Position numbers and translations under genes: made by a program. From positions 24,786,162-24,850,161 of the forward strand of contig CM053337.1 of the NCBI GenBank assembly GCA_028583605.1: 64,000 nucleotides of DNA. Reading direction: 5' to 3'. Below the pieces are notes generated by a model that made no database searches, was not told the DNA's origin, and worked only from the letters and a program-made list of their open reading frames with translations. Below are positions 10,296-22,153 of the stretch, piece after piece (within the stretch, counting starts at the first letter, position 1; each line of letters starts with the position of its first letter). Origin of the DNA: Dastarcus helophoroides. Its lineage: Eukaryota; Arthropoda; Insecta; Coleoptera; Bothrideridae.

Positions 10296-10920
10296 ATGGT
10301 CGGCGTCAGATTGGGAACTAGAGCCTGCATCGTACAAAAAGGGGAAAAAAGGTCTAATAAATGCAGTAACGATTATGGAATACCTAAATCGACGTTACTT
10401 AGGCATATTCGAGAGTCAAACAAAGTGGCCAAAAGTTCTGTTAAATTATTAGGTAGAAACCAATTTTTAAATACTACTTTAGAAGAATTGTTGTTGAACC
10501 ATATTATTAAACTCTCAGAATCTCTTTTCCGACTCACTGTAAAAGATGTTCGAAGTCTTAGTTAGATGCTCTGTTACTGACACGAGAATGGAATTGTTAT
10601 GGTGCAGTTGCCAGGTCATACGACACATCGTCTGCAACCACTTGACCGTTCTTTTTTCAAACCAATGGAGGTGTATTATTCCCAAGCATTAGAAAAATGG
10701 TTAAGGACTAATTTTGGACAGAGAGTGTAACAGTAGCAAGTGACTTCATTATTAAATGAAGCTTATGGAAAGACGGCAACGATAGAAAATGCCATTAATG
10801 GATTTAGGGCATCTGGAATATTGTCAGTAGATAGATATGTTTTTCAAGATTCGAATTTTGCTGGATCCGTAGTTTTTAAGCCTGAACCAATTAAAGTTTA
10901 AAATAATGGCTTTAGTTCTA
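10296..10920 (+). pseudogene. pogo-like transposase remnant (HTH + DDE_1 C-terminal part)
   Basis: The N-terminal part at 10296-10565 has a psq-type helix-turn-helix (YGIPKSTLLRHIRES) and a LSESLFRLTVKDVRSL segment. After a stop, from about 10587 the same strand resumes with ENGIVMVQLPGHTTHRLQPL then DRSFFKPMEVYY, the hallmark ending of the DDE_1 catalytic core, then NEAYGKTATIENAINGF and GILSVDRYVF. The middle of the core, including the first catalytic Asp, is missing, and in-frame TAA/TAG codons lie near 10728. The protein cannot be functional. Confidence 0.85.
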
Positions 10921-11139
10921 ATGATGATATTCCTTGAGCACTTAAAAAAAATCAAAACAGAAATTGTTCAACACCTCTCTCTAGGGATGTTGCCAAAACC
11001 TCATCAGAAACCAGAGTATCAATATTCTCCACCAGCTTACTGGAAATTGCCCCATTATCTAAATGTGTCGAAGCTGAATCTTTAAAGAAAATCAGCAAAG
11101 CCTTTGGTATTCAGAAAGCAGTAGAACGCACTAGTAGTC

Positions 11140-11290
11140 TCTAGAAAAGTTTGAGGAAAAAAATCGGACTAAATTAGCAACGACAGGTGACGAGCAACGT
11201 TGATATTGTAAGAAATGTGAAGAGGAAGAAGTTCAGGATATGATTCGATGTGTGAAGTGCAAATCGTGGTTCATTGCAGATGCGTAAAAG
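11140..11290 (+). pseudogene. PHD-like zinc-binding tail of the pogo-like transposase
   Basis: Encodes YCKKCEEEEVQDMIRCVKCK followed by SWF, the start of a PHD-type Cys4-His-Cys3 module (C..C, then C..C, then W). C-terminal PHD-like fingers are common on insect pogo-like transposases. Stops interrupt the frame just after it. Confidence 0.65.
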
Positions 11291-11740
11291 TGAGTTTGTT
11301 CAAGAAGTTTATTTGTCAGACACATGTATAAAACACCTTGAGTTTTTATTTTATTTTTGTTTTTCAATGCTTGTTTTTTTAATTTAATCTTAACTTGTAT
11401 GTATATTGTTTGTAGCTTTGTACCCTTTTCTGTTTTTTCTATTTTTAAATAAAAATTTAACTGTCTTCCAAAAGTACCTACTCATAATTTTATAGGTAGT
11501 TTCAATTTGAGGAACTAGTGAATTTAATTTGGCAACTAGTTTCTTATATTGAACCATTTGCAGCCCTTCAAAAAAAATTTTTTACTTCGGAAGTATTACA
11601 TTCCGAGGGTTCATAAAGCTGCAGTAGGTTCAAAAAAGTGTAATTCAAATTTTAACGGCATATAAAATATACCAATCATACATTTACAAAACCACAGGCA
11701 TTTTTCTAAAAAATGGTTCAATCTGGGGCACTTTACCCTA

Positions 11741-12168
11741 TATAGACCTGGCCAGTTCAAACTTTCTTCTGGTCGACGTGTAAAGACAAAATAATTATTA
11801 AAATTTCGCAAGAACAGAGCAAGATAGGTATATAGTGTGGGCCGAAAATAATTTTTTACTTTTTTTTTCGACAATTGCTAAATAAAAAAGTTGTTACAAT
11901 TAAAGATAAGAAAAATTGTAAAAAAGTAGTGAAAAAAATGCCTCCCGATCACGCATTCACTACAAAGTTTTAAAAAATAAGAAACTGAAGCTTTTGCAGT
12001 ACTTTATAGAAACCCTTAAACGTTAGAAATATGTAAAGCGTTAGTTCACGTTGTTAGAATGAAGCTGAAAGTCAGTGAAAAAAACAATAAAAAAAAAAAT
12101 AAATCAATTCTAACCGCGATTGAGCATCGCCTTTTAGATTAAACTGAAAAACGTATTTTGAAGAGTTG
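11741..12168. other. Unassigned spacer
   Basis: Between the pogo-like element and hAT copy B. Mixed composition, with no ORF of note, TIR or homology recognised. Confidence 0.3.
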
Positions 12169-13418
12169 CCTTAGGCCAGGGGTCGGAAAATTGGTTTCGT
12201 GAATTTCAAAGAGCCACAAATTTTTACTTCTGATTTTACATTTTATTTCAAAATTAAATCAGATAAATCAAACGAATTATGGGACAAGGAGACACCTCTA
12301 ACTCATGTATTCAAACGAAAACATATACATCCGAAAAGAACTTTTATTTCTCAAAATTTAGAGCTTTATTTAAAAATTTCCCTTTTGCTCGTCATTCCGA
12401 TTTTTTTAGCTCTTCTCTATATTTGTCTTTGTTTTAACTATTTATTTTGTTTTTAAAATTAGATTTTTTCCCTTAATCTCCCTTTATTCTCAAAACTCGA
12501 CAATCAGTGAAAATGTTTTTTTTTCTAATTCGACTTACTGAAAGACTCGACTTATATCTCAAAAATTCATCTTTTGTTGATTTTTTAATAAAGTAAGTAA
12601 TAAAGTAAAGTAAAAATTTAAAGTAATAATTTGGAGATGTTAAATAAAATAGTTTTTGAAGATTTCCGCCTTCTCAAATTTTCGTTTTTCGAAATTTGGA
12701 TCTATTCTTAAATTTAGATCTCTTCCTTAATTTGACTTTTCTCCAAAATTACATTTTCTTGACTTTGTTCTAAATTGCGACTTTTCTCTCACAATTTCTA
12801 TTCTTTTTAAATTACGTTCCTTTTCCAAATTTCATAATTTCCCCCAAATATTGACTTTTACTGAACTTTAAACTTTTATTTATTTTCTGGAAATTTCGAC
12901 CCATTTCGCAAAATTAGGTGTTTCCGAAATTCCAACTTCTAACTGAAAATTCGACATTTTATTATGTTTCTGCAAGCTGCGATTTTATCGACGAAATTTA
13001 TCCATTTTCACAATGTTTGACTATCTAAAAATTTGATTTTGTTCCTAAAATTTGACTTTCTCTGGGAAATATTTTTAAAGTTCAACACTTTTCTCGAAAC
13101 TGGAAGTTTTATCGACATTCCTTTTTATTTGGAAATTATTTTACCAATTTTCTTAAAACTCAAAGGTTTCTGAACATTTGAAGTTTTCTTTTTATTCGTC
13201 TGGTTCTCGAAATTTCAAACTAATTTTCAAAATTTAATTTTCTCTAAAAAATTGCAAATTATTTATATTCTTCTTCTCTGAAAAACTTCGACTTTTTAAA
13301 CTTCGACAATTTTTTCGGAACTTTCAATTTTTTACAATTTCTCTTTTTGAGATTTTACAATTTTTCGCAAAATTCAAATTTGTCTAAAAATTTCAGGTTT
13401 TCAATTTGTTTTGGTTTT

Positions 13419-15070
13419 CAATCTATTGTCAAAATTCAACGTTTTTTTTTCTAAAATTTTCCTTTTTTGAGAATTTTTGACAAATTCATATTTTTCGAAA
13501 TTTGTTTTTTCAAAATTCGTATTTTTCCGGTAATGTCAACTTTTATTTCGAACGAAATTCATCTATTTTCAAATTTCAACATTTGATTTTTTTTCTTAAA
13601 ATTTGACTTTATCTGGGAAATTTTGACCTTTTTTTAAAATTTAACACTTCTCGAAATTGGAAGTTTTATCAACATTCTCTTTCCTTTCAAAATTATTTTA
13701 CCAATTTTCCCAAAATTCGATGTAGCTGAAAATTTTTAATTTTTTTTAATTCGTGTTGTTTTCGAAATTTCAAATTTATTTTAAAGATTTAATTTTCTCT
13801 GGAAAATTGCAAATTTTTATTGAAATTTAGAACTTTTCCTAAAATGTTGATTGAGCTTTACCTTGAAAATTTTCCTAAAATTTGTCTTTTTTCTACTTCT
13901 CTGAAAAAGTTCGATTTTTTTAAAGACCGACGCCTTTTTAAGCTTCCAGTTTATTTTTACAATTTGTCTTTTATCTAAAAATTTCAGGTTTTTGAATTTG
14001 TTTTGGGTTTCAATATATTTTCGAAATTCGACGTTTTTGTCTGAAATTTTATCCTCATTTGAGATCTCATTTTTTTTAAATCTCTTCATTTTTCCCAACT
14101 TTTATTCGAAGTCTCTTTCTTGTTCTCAAAATTTGGCTTTTCTCGACATTTTGTCTCGAAATTCGGATTTTTTAAAATCGTCTTGGTTTTGTAATTTCAA
14201 TTTGATTCTTAAAATTTAACTTTCTCTGGAAAATTGTAAATTTTTTGTCGAAATTTAAAGCTTTTCCTAATATTTTGACTTTTTCCTTGAAATTTTTCCT
14301 AAAATTTGACTCTTTTCTTCTTTGAAAAACTTCGACTTTTTTAAATTTCAACAATTTTTTCTAAGCTTCCAGTTTATTCTTACAATTTCTCTTTTCAAAT
14401 TTTGCAATTTCTTAAAAAATTCAAAATATTCTACAAATTTCAAGTTTTAAATTCGCTTTGGGTTTCAATCTATTGTCGAAATTCGACGTTTTTATCTAAA
14501 AATTTTGCCTTTTTTTAGTACTTTCGATAAATTCATTTTTTTTGAAATTTCTTCCTTTTCCCAATTAGACAAATTCATTTTTTTTATCTCTTCATTTTTC
14601 CCAGTTTTTTTCGAAATCTCTTCCTTTTTCTCAAAATTCGAATTTTTCTGGAAAATTTTGACCTTTTTTTAAAGTTCAACACTTCTCGAAATTTTCTTGG
14701 AAGTTTCTATCAAAAGTATTTTACGAATTTTCTCAAAATTCGAATTTATCTGAAAATTTGGAGTTTTTTTTAAATTCGTCTTGTTCTCGAAATTGCAAAT
14801 ATATTCTGAAAATTTAGCTTTCTCGGCACTGCATTGCAATTTTTTATCGAAAATTCGAGCTGTTCTAAACTTTTTCCATGAAATTCTTCCTAAAATTAGA
14901 CTTTTTTCTTCTTCACTGAAAAACTTTTTTTAGAGAATGACAATTTTTTCTAAGCTTACAATAAATTCTCACAATTTTTCTTCTTGAAATTTTACTATAT
15001 TTCAAAAAATTAAAAATTGTCCAAAAATTTCTGGTTTTTAAATTGTTCTGGGTTTAAATCTATTGTTGAA
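13419..15070 (+). repeat. Tandem subrepeats inside hAT copy B
   Basis: The word CAATCTATTGTC (with variants) plus the following AAATTCGACG recurs at 13419, 14011, 14466 and 15056, about 592, 455 and 590 bp apart. Neighbouring landmarks recur in the same order (TTTCAGGTTTT before it, TTACCAATTTTC and TTCTTCTCTGAAAAACTTCG in each unit). Units differ by indels. Confidence 0.75.
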
Positions 15071-15660
15071 ATTCTATGGTTTTTTTTATAAAATTTTACC
15101 TCTTATTGAGAATTTTTGATAAATTTATATTTTTCGAATTCTCTTCCTTTTTTTCAATTTTTTCGAAAACTTCCTTTTTCTCAATTTTTTCTAAATCTCT
15201 TTTTCTCAAAATTCGGATTTTTCGGGAAATTTCAGCTTTTATTTCGAACTTTGATATTTGCCGTTTTTTCTGTAAATTTAGATTTTTTTTCTTACAAAAA
15301 GTAATTCACCTTTTTTCACAAAATCTCAAAGTTGTCGAAAATTTACAAATAAAAAAGTAAAAATCATGAAAAAAATATTTTTTAGAAATTTCGACTCTCC
15401 AAGTTGGTCTTTTTCTAGAAATTTCAAATTTCATGTTTTTTCTCAAACTGTTAATACCAATTTAACAAAAATTTTGGAAAAATTCTTTTCGAAATCATAA
15501 CTTTTTGTCAAAATTTAAGTAAAACTTAAAAATTCCCAGAAAAGTATTTTTGGAAATTTCGACTTCTGCAGGTCACTTGTTCAATGAGTGTTGGCGTGTC
15601 TGTTCGCTCAAGCTTTTATTTTTTTTAAGGGAATTTAAAGAGCCGCAATTTTCTTTTAAA

Positions 15661-15678
15661 AGAGCCGCATGCGGCTCT
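15661..15678. repeat. Perfect subterminal palindrome of hAT copy B
   Basis: AGAGCCGCATGCGGCTCT is a perfect 18-bp palindrome 24 bp inside the right end of the element. The same palindrome is 24 bp inside the left end of copy C. It is absent from the opposite ends, so the two ends of this family are asymmetric. It may be a transposase subterminal binding site. Confidence 0.8.
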
Positions 15679-15710
15679 CGAACCGCGGTTTGTCGACCCC
15701 TGCTTTAGGC

Positions 15711-15902
15711 CCACTTATTGACTGGGAGACTTTTGTGACCTTTCTTGTAGCATTTTATCCCTTTCCCCTTATGTCGATGCGTTGATTTTTTTTTACCCTA
15801 CCATGTTTGCCACCCTCTGGTTTCACCCTACTAGCAGATTTACCTCTTCCTATCTTCGACGATACTAATAATTGTTACTCATAAATAAAGAATGATTTGT
15901 CA
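15711..15902. other. Unassigned short spacer
   Basis: C/T-rich stretch between the hAT copy B duplication and the antisense LINE, containing an ACCCTACC motif repeated as CACCCTAC. No feature recognised. Confidence 0.3.
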
Positions 15903-18320
15903 TTAAAAATTTATAACAAAAGAACAAAACGAAAACACATTCACTCCTAGGATAGATAAATTAGATCCCATTGGGAGGATTTTACCGTCCATTAGTATAT
16001 TTGTTCCACTATTTATTGCTGTTTTTTTTTTAGAGAAAACATCGGCCCGAGTTTTTGAAGCGTTGGAGTCGACCAGATTTTTCTTACCCCTTTCCAGAAT
16101 GATTTCGAGATCTTGATTAATCATCTGTATCTGCTGCTCTCTTAGTCGATCTGAAGCGGCGACGAGTAGTGGTTTGTCGGAGAAAAAAGATAGCACCAGA
16201 TAGCAGCATAGCTGCATATCGGATTGCCAGTTGAAGCTAAGAGATCGTTTATGTGTAACAGAAACAGAGTAGGAGACAGGACAGACCCCTGAAGAACCTC
16301 TTCATTAATTGCAGATGTCTCGGATGAGATACCATCGACGACGACCTGAAGAGATCTGTCAGCAAGCAAATTGGATATCAAATGACAGAGTCTAGGAGGA
16401 AGACCATAAGATGTTAATTTGGCGAGAAGAGATCGGTACCAAACTCTGTCGAAAGCCTTTGAGATATCCAATGCCACAATCCTAGCCTCACCATGTTTTT
16501 TCATAGCTGAGTTACAGATATGAGTAACATATGTCAGTAGATCGTCAGTGGAACGTTATTGTCTAAAACCGTATTGCTTGTCGGAGATGATTCTATTTTC
16601 CTCCAGATATTTGAGAATCTCGATGTTGATAACCTTTTCCGTCACTTTAGATATAACGGGTAACAAAGATATAGGGCGATAGTTATTAGCCAGATTTCTT
16701 TTTCTCTTTTTAGGAACAGGCTGCACTCTAACAGATTTCCAGATGTTAGGGAATACACCTTTGTTCTAAGAGAGTGTGAACAATTTGCTTAAAACAGGAG
16801 TTAAATCTGGGGTGCACTTCTTAAGAACAATAGCGGGAATATCATCAAGGCCAGAAGCTTTCGAGGTGTCGAGCTCAAGAGAATCTTCCTCACTGTGCAC
16901 TGTCCGAAAACTTCAGGCATCGAAGTGCCAACCTTAGGAGGTTCTGTGTTTCAAAAATCAAGGTTGAAATTTTCAGCAAGGCTAGCAGGCCAGCCTTCTC
17001 CTTGGAAGTAGTCACAATATTGTTGTTGTCATCGAGTACAGGTGGAAAATTTGAAGGTGTAAAATTCTTTCCAATCCACTTTGCAAATTCCCAAAAGAAC
17101 CTGGAACCGTTCGGACAGTTAAAAAGCCTCTGGCGCATTTTATGATCGAAATCACCTTTTGCCTCGTCAATAACCTGTTTACAAAAATTTCGTGTATCTA
17201 CAAAGATGGTCCGAGTATTAACTCGGGGATTACTTCATTAAAGATGATATGCGCGATTTTTGCAGACAGCCCAAGTACATTTTTTGCTGAACCAAGATTT
17301 ACTGGAGGCAGACTCCTTTTGAGAGTGGAGAATTGAGCATTTCATTTCAATCAGGATATTTCAGTGATGGATTTGGCGACTGAGGAAGGGTTGCCTGAGT
17401 TGAAGCAGAATTCTTGCCATGGGAAAAATGCAAAGAAGTCTCTTAATTTTTCCCAGTTAGCAACGTTAAAGTGCTAAACCCTACGGGACTATACTGAGAA
17501 GGAGTTGGGATATGAAGCGAATGAGAGGCTGCTACAAGCTTGTGATCGGAATTTCCAAGAGGTGATATCACAGAGATTTTATACGAATTTAAAGAATTTG
17601 TAAGGAAAAGGTCGAGGAGATTGGTTATGTATACATCAGGAATTCTAGTGGTTCCTCAACTAATTGCGACTGTCAACAAGTGACGGCGAAAGCCTCTGCC
17701 ACCACTTTCACGTCGTCAGTTCGAGAAGAAAACCTCAACCAGGGGATGTTGTGTACGTTGAAGTAACCGAGAAAGACAACCTCAGTGTTTGGATAATTCG
17801 TCTGTAGGTGACCGAAGGTTACGGAGAGCTAAGAGAAGAGCCGTCTGCATGAGAGTTGGTTTGGAGACAAAGTAAACAGATGAATATTACTTCGCTTTTG
17901 GAGCAGATTTTTAGCCAAATCACATCATGGTCAGCAGATTCCAGCGCTTCTTCTCGTTGGGAGGACAGGTCGCTTCACGTAAAAACACAAATTCCCCTCT
18001 TGTGTCAAAATTTTGTGCGCAAAACCTAATTAGGGCAAAGTAAATGGACCGTATTGATGGATGGGAACACTTGAGTTTCTGTCAGAGACAGCACATGGGA
18101 TCCTTCAATCTGAAGGTGTTGATGAACCGAGTTTAAATTTAAGTTTAGTCCGCGAATGTTATAGAATTGAATTTTGAATGAATTATTTGAAAAAAACTTG
18201 GCTTATGGCACATTAAAATGTTCCGTCGATTTTGGATTCCCTCGCGCACCCTCCACCCGGACATCCGAACGGGAGGGTAGTTTAGGTCCGGAATTTTTTG
18301 CACGAAGAGAATCCATCATC
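15903..18320 (-). mobile_element. CR1/Jockey-like LINE, second copy (3'-truncated)
   Basis: Same family as the + copy at 6921-9830, on the - strand. The endonuclease start (FYNIRGLNLNLNSVHQHLQ, about 18050-18180), the linker and the RT follow. The C-terminal block seen in the + copy is missing beyond about 15915. LINEs usually lose 5' rather than 3' sequence, so a later deletion is likely. It lies exactly between the two inverted hAT copies. Frames are broken throughout. Confidence 0.88.
16142..16504 (-). pseudogene. LINE reverse transcriptase palm (motif C lost)
   Basis: Contains motif A intact (VALDISKAFDRVWYRSLLAK) and a changed motif B (NEEVLQGSVLSP instead of AGVPQGSVLS). The frame shifts just at motif C (SYAAIWCY), so YADD is gone. 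A further RT/C-terminal segment continues at 15903-16217 in another frame. Confidence 0.88.
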
Positions 18321-18576
18321 TTTGTTTTTAATAATTAAAAGAAAAAAATCAAAGTAGATGAAAAAAAAATTGTTTCCAACATTTTACAAAAATGCACAGC
18401 ACTAAATTCTATAGTATCACAAATGACATAATGCACATAATTGTTTATTAACTTCGAAAGTAATGTAGAATATTCAAAATTGAAACGTCAAACGTCGGAA
18501 ATGAAAATAGCATTCCAGGCGCACGCTACTGAAATTACATGATTTACAGATGAATTACAGATCTAAATGCATCTCC
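18321..18576. other. Unassigned spacer
   Basis: Between the antisense LINE and hAT copy C. No ORF or repeat terminus seen. Confidence 0.3.
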
Positions 18577-18584
18577 GTCTAACC

Positions 18585-21500
18585 CAGGGGTCGCCAAACC
18601 GCGGCTCCAGAGCCGCATGCGGCTCTTTTACAAGAAAATTGTGGCTCTTTAAATTCTCCTAAAAAAATAAATAAATATTCGCTACAGCGGACACACAAAC
18701 TCTCATTAAACAAGTTACCTACAGAAGTCGAAATTTCCAAAAATACTTTTCTTGGAATGTTTACGTATTACTTAAATTTTCACAAAAAGTTATTATTTCA
18801 AGAAATACTTTTCCGAAATTTTTGATTGACATTTTGAAAAAACACATGAAATTTAAAATTTCTAGAAAAAGACCAACTTGGGCAGTCGCAAATTCTAAAA
18901 AATATTTTTCTCATGATTTTTATTTTTCTATTTGTAAATTTTCTAAAACCTTGAGATTTCGTGAATGAAAGGTGAATTACTTTTTGTAAGAAAAACAAAA
19001 TCTAAATTTACAGAAACGGCAAATATCAAAGTCCGAAATAAAAGCTTAAATTTCTGAAAAAAACCAAATTTTGAGAAAAAGAGATTTCGAAAAAATTGAG
19101 AAAAAGAGACACTTTGAAAAAATTGAAAAAAAGTAACAGATTACAAAAAAATTGAAAGAAATTTATCTAAAGTTCTTAATAAAAGGTAAACTTTTTTTTA
19201 ATCGTAGAGTTTCGAAAATAGATTGAAACCCAGACCAAAATAAAAACTTGAAATTTTTAGACAATTTTGAATTTTTTGAAATATAGTAAAATTTCGAAAA
19301 GAGAAATTGCAAAAATTAACTGAAGTTTAGAAAAAATTGTCGATCTCTAAAAAAGTCGAATATTTCAGTGAAGAAGAAAAAAGTTTAATTTTAGGAAGAA
19401 CTTCATGGAAACATTTTAGAACAACTTGAAATTTCGATAAAAAATTGCAATTTTCCAGAGAAAGCTGGATGTCAAAAAGAAATTTGCAATTTCGAGAACA
19501 AGACGAATTTAAAAAAACTCCAAATCTTCAGATAAATTCGAATTTTGAGAAAACTAGTAAAATAATTTCGAAAGAAAATTCCAAGAAAATTTCGAGAAGT
19601 GTTGAACTTTAAAAGAAGATCAAAATTTCCCAGAAAAAGTTAAGTTTTAAGAAAAAGGAAAAGAATTCGAAAAAAATTGGAAAAAATGAATAAATTAAAA
19701 AAATGAATTTGTCTAATTCGGAAAAAGGGAGAAATTTCGAAAAAGTGAATTTATTGCAAATTCTCAAGTAAGGTAAAATTTTAGAAAAAACGTCAAATTT
19801 CGACAATAGATTAAAACCCAAAACAGATTTAAAAACCTGAAATTTATAGACAATTTTGAATTTCTTAAAAAATTGCCAAATTTTGAAAAGAGAAATTTTA
19901 AAGTGAAAACTTAGAAAAAATTGTTGAAATGTAAAAAAGTCAAAGTGTTTTAAAGAAGAAGAAAAGCGTCAAATTTTAGGAAAAATTTCAAAGAAAAAAT
20001 CAAAATCAAAACTTAGAAAAAATTGTTGAAATGTAAAAAAGTCAAAGTCTTTCAGAGAAGAAGAAAAGAGTCAAATTTTAGGAAAATTTTCAAAGAAAAT
20101 GTCAAAATGTTAAGAAAAGCTCGAAATTTTGACAAAAAATGTACAATTTTTTAGAGAAATTTAAATTTCGAAAACGACGATTTAAAAAAAATCCAAATTT
20201 TCAGATAAATTTGAATTTTGAGAACATTTGTGAAATAATTTCGAAAGAAAATTCCAAGAAAATTTCGAGAAAAGTTTTTATTTTTAAAAAAGGTCAGAAT
20301 TTCTCAGAAAATTCCGAATTTTGAGAAAAAGAAAAAGATTTCGAAACAAAATTGGAAAAAAGATTTTAAAAAAATGAATTTGTCCAAAATTGTCAAATAA
20401 GGCAAAAGTTCAGAAAAAAAAAACGTCGAATTTCGACAATAGATTGAAACCCAAAACAAATTAAAGAAACTTGACATTTTCAGATAACAAGAGAAATTTT
20501 AAAAGTAGAAAAAAGTCAAATTTTAGGCAAAATTTTAAAGAAAAAGTCAACATTTTAAGAAATTTTCAGAGAAAATTAAGTTTTGAGAGTAAATTTGAAA
20601 TTTCCAAAACAATACGAACTAAAAAAACTCCGAATTTTCAGATAAATCAAAATTGGTAAAATAATTTTGAAAGAAAAGGAGATATTGATAAAACTTTCAA
20701 TTTTGAGGGTTAAACTTTAAAAAAAGGTCGAAATTTCCCAGAGAAAGTCAGATTTTAAGGAAAATAATCAAATTTTGAGATTTGAAAACAGATGAATTTT
20801 GTTTGAAATAAAAATTGATAATTCCAGAAAAATCTGAATTTTGAAAAAAAAGAGATTTCGAAAAATACGAATTTGTCAAAAATTCTCAAAAAAAGCAAAA
20901 CTTTAAAAAAATTTAGAATTTAGACAATAGATTGGATCCTAGAACAAATTTAAAAACCTAAAATTTTTAGACAAATTTGAATTTTGTGAAAAATTATAAA
21001 ATCTGAAAAAGAGAAATTGTAAAAAACTCAAAGCCTAGAAAAAATTGTCGAACCTTAAAAAGTCGAAGTTCTTCAGAGAAGAAAAAAATAAATAATTAGC
21101 AATTTTCCAGAGAAAGTTAAATTTTGAGAATAAATTTGAAATTTCGAGAACGAGACAAATAAAAAAACTGCAAATTTTCAGAAAAATTTGAATTTTGAGA
21201 AGATTATTAAAATAATTTCTAAATAAAAGGGAATGTGGATAAAACTTCCAGTTTTGAGAAAAGTGTTGAACGTTAAAAAAGATCAACATTTCCCACAGAA
21301 AGTCAAATTTTAAAAACAAAATGAAATTTTTAGATAAAGTTAAACATTCTGAAAATGAGTGAATTTTGTCGATAAAATCGCAGCTTGCAGAAGTTGGAAT
21401 TTCGAGAAACACCTAATTTTGCGAAACGGGTTAAAATTTCCAAAAAATAAATAAAAGTTTAAATATTCAGTAAATATTCAGTAAATATTTGAAAGAAATG

Positions 21501-22145
21501 GCGAAATTTGGGAAAGGAACGTAATTTGAAAAGAATAGAAATTTCAAGGAAAAAGTTGCAATTTAGAACAAAGTCAAAAAGATATAATTTTGGAAAAAAG
21601 TCAAATTTAAGAATAGATCTAAATTTCGAAAACAGAAAATTTGAGAAAAAGATCGAAACCTTCAAAAACTATTTTATTTAACATCTCCAAATTATTACTT
21701 CAAATTTTTACTTTTTTTTATTAGGAAATCGACAAAAGATGAATTTTTGAGAAACAAGTTGAATCTTCCAGTAAGTCGAATTTAAAAAAAGTAAACATTT
21801 TCACAGATTGTCGAGTTTTGAGAAGAGAGGAAGATTTAGGGAAAAAAGTCTAAATAGATAGTTTAAAAAAAGACGAATACAGAGAAGAGTTAAAAAAGTC
21901 GAATTTGCGAGAAAAAGGCAAATTTTGAAATAAAGCTCTAAATTTTGAGAAATAAAAGGTCTTTGGGCTGAATATATTTTTGTTTGATTACATGAGTCAG
22001 AGTCCCATATTTTGACTGATTTATCTGATTTGATTTTGAAATAAAATGCAAAATCAGAAATGAAAATTTGTGGCTCTTTGAAATTTATGAAACGAATTTT
22101 TTCATTGCGGATGGCTCTTTTAGCTTAAAAGTCCGCCGACCCCTG
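18585..22145. mobile_element. Large non-autonomous hAT element, copy C, exact 8-bp TSD
   Basis: Ends are CAGGGGTCGCC at the left and CCGCCGACCCCTG at the right. The flanking duplication GTCTAACC is exact (18577-18584 and 22146-22153). The length of 3561 bp is close to that of copy B, in inverted orientation, and the A-rich interior is the complement of copy B's T-rich interior. Four tandem landmarks (GACAATAGATTG variants at about 19214, 19801, 20434 and 20922) mirror those of copy B. There is no transposase. The palindrome AGAGCCGCATGCGGCTCT is at 18609-18626. Confidence 0.93.
19214..20935 (-). repeat. Tandem subrepeats inside hAT copy C
   Basis: Four copies of an ATAGATTGAAACCC-like word preceded by GTCGAATTTCGACA variants lie about 587, 633 and 488 bp apart. 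They are the reverse complement of the copy B units. Unit lengths differ between the two copies by indels. Confidence 0.72.
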
Positions 22146-22153
22146 GTCTAACC

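Larger units (their letters stand above)
9984..11738 (+). mobile_element. pogo-like DNA transposon with TIRs and TA TSD
   Basis: Inverted termini of about 25 bp start GGGTAAATTACCCCAAATTG at 9984 and mirror as CTGGGGCACTTTACCC ending at 11738. The element is flanked by TA on both sides (9982-9983, 11739-11740). This fits Tc1/mariner/pogo insertion. The internal coding sequence (10296-11290) is a pogo-type transposase with an internal deletion and stops. The element is 1755 bp, and nothing else is inserted in it. Confidence 0.88.
12177..15702. mobile_element. Large non-autonomous hAT element, copy B
   Basis: Ends are CAGGGGTCGG at the left and GTCGACCCCTG at the right. The flanking 8-bp sites CCTTAGGC (12169-12176) and CTTTAGGC (15703-15710) differ at one base. 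The 3526-bp interior has no transposase. It is T-rich sequence made of four tandem units marked by CAATCTATTGTC-like words at 13419, 14011, 14466 and 15056. AGAGCC blocks lie beneath both ends, and a perfect palindrome lies near the right end only. It is inverted relative to copy C. All short ORFs within are low complexity. Confidence 0.9.

Noticed and set aside
13817..15360. Several Phe/Lys-rich ORFs in the hAT interior (both strands)
   Set aside because: Amino-acid bias follows AT-rich composition, the ORFs overlap in many frames, and there is no motif or splice support.
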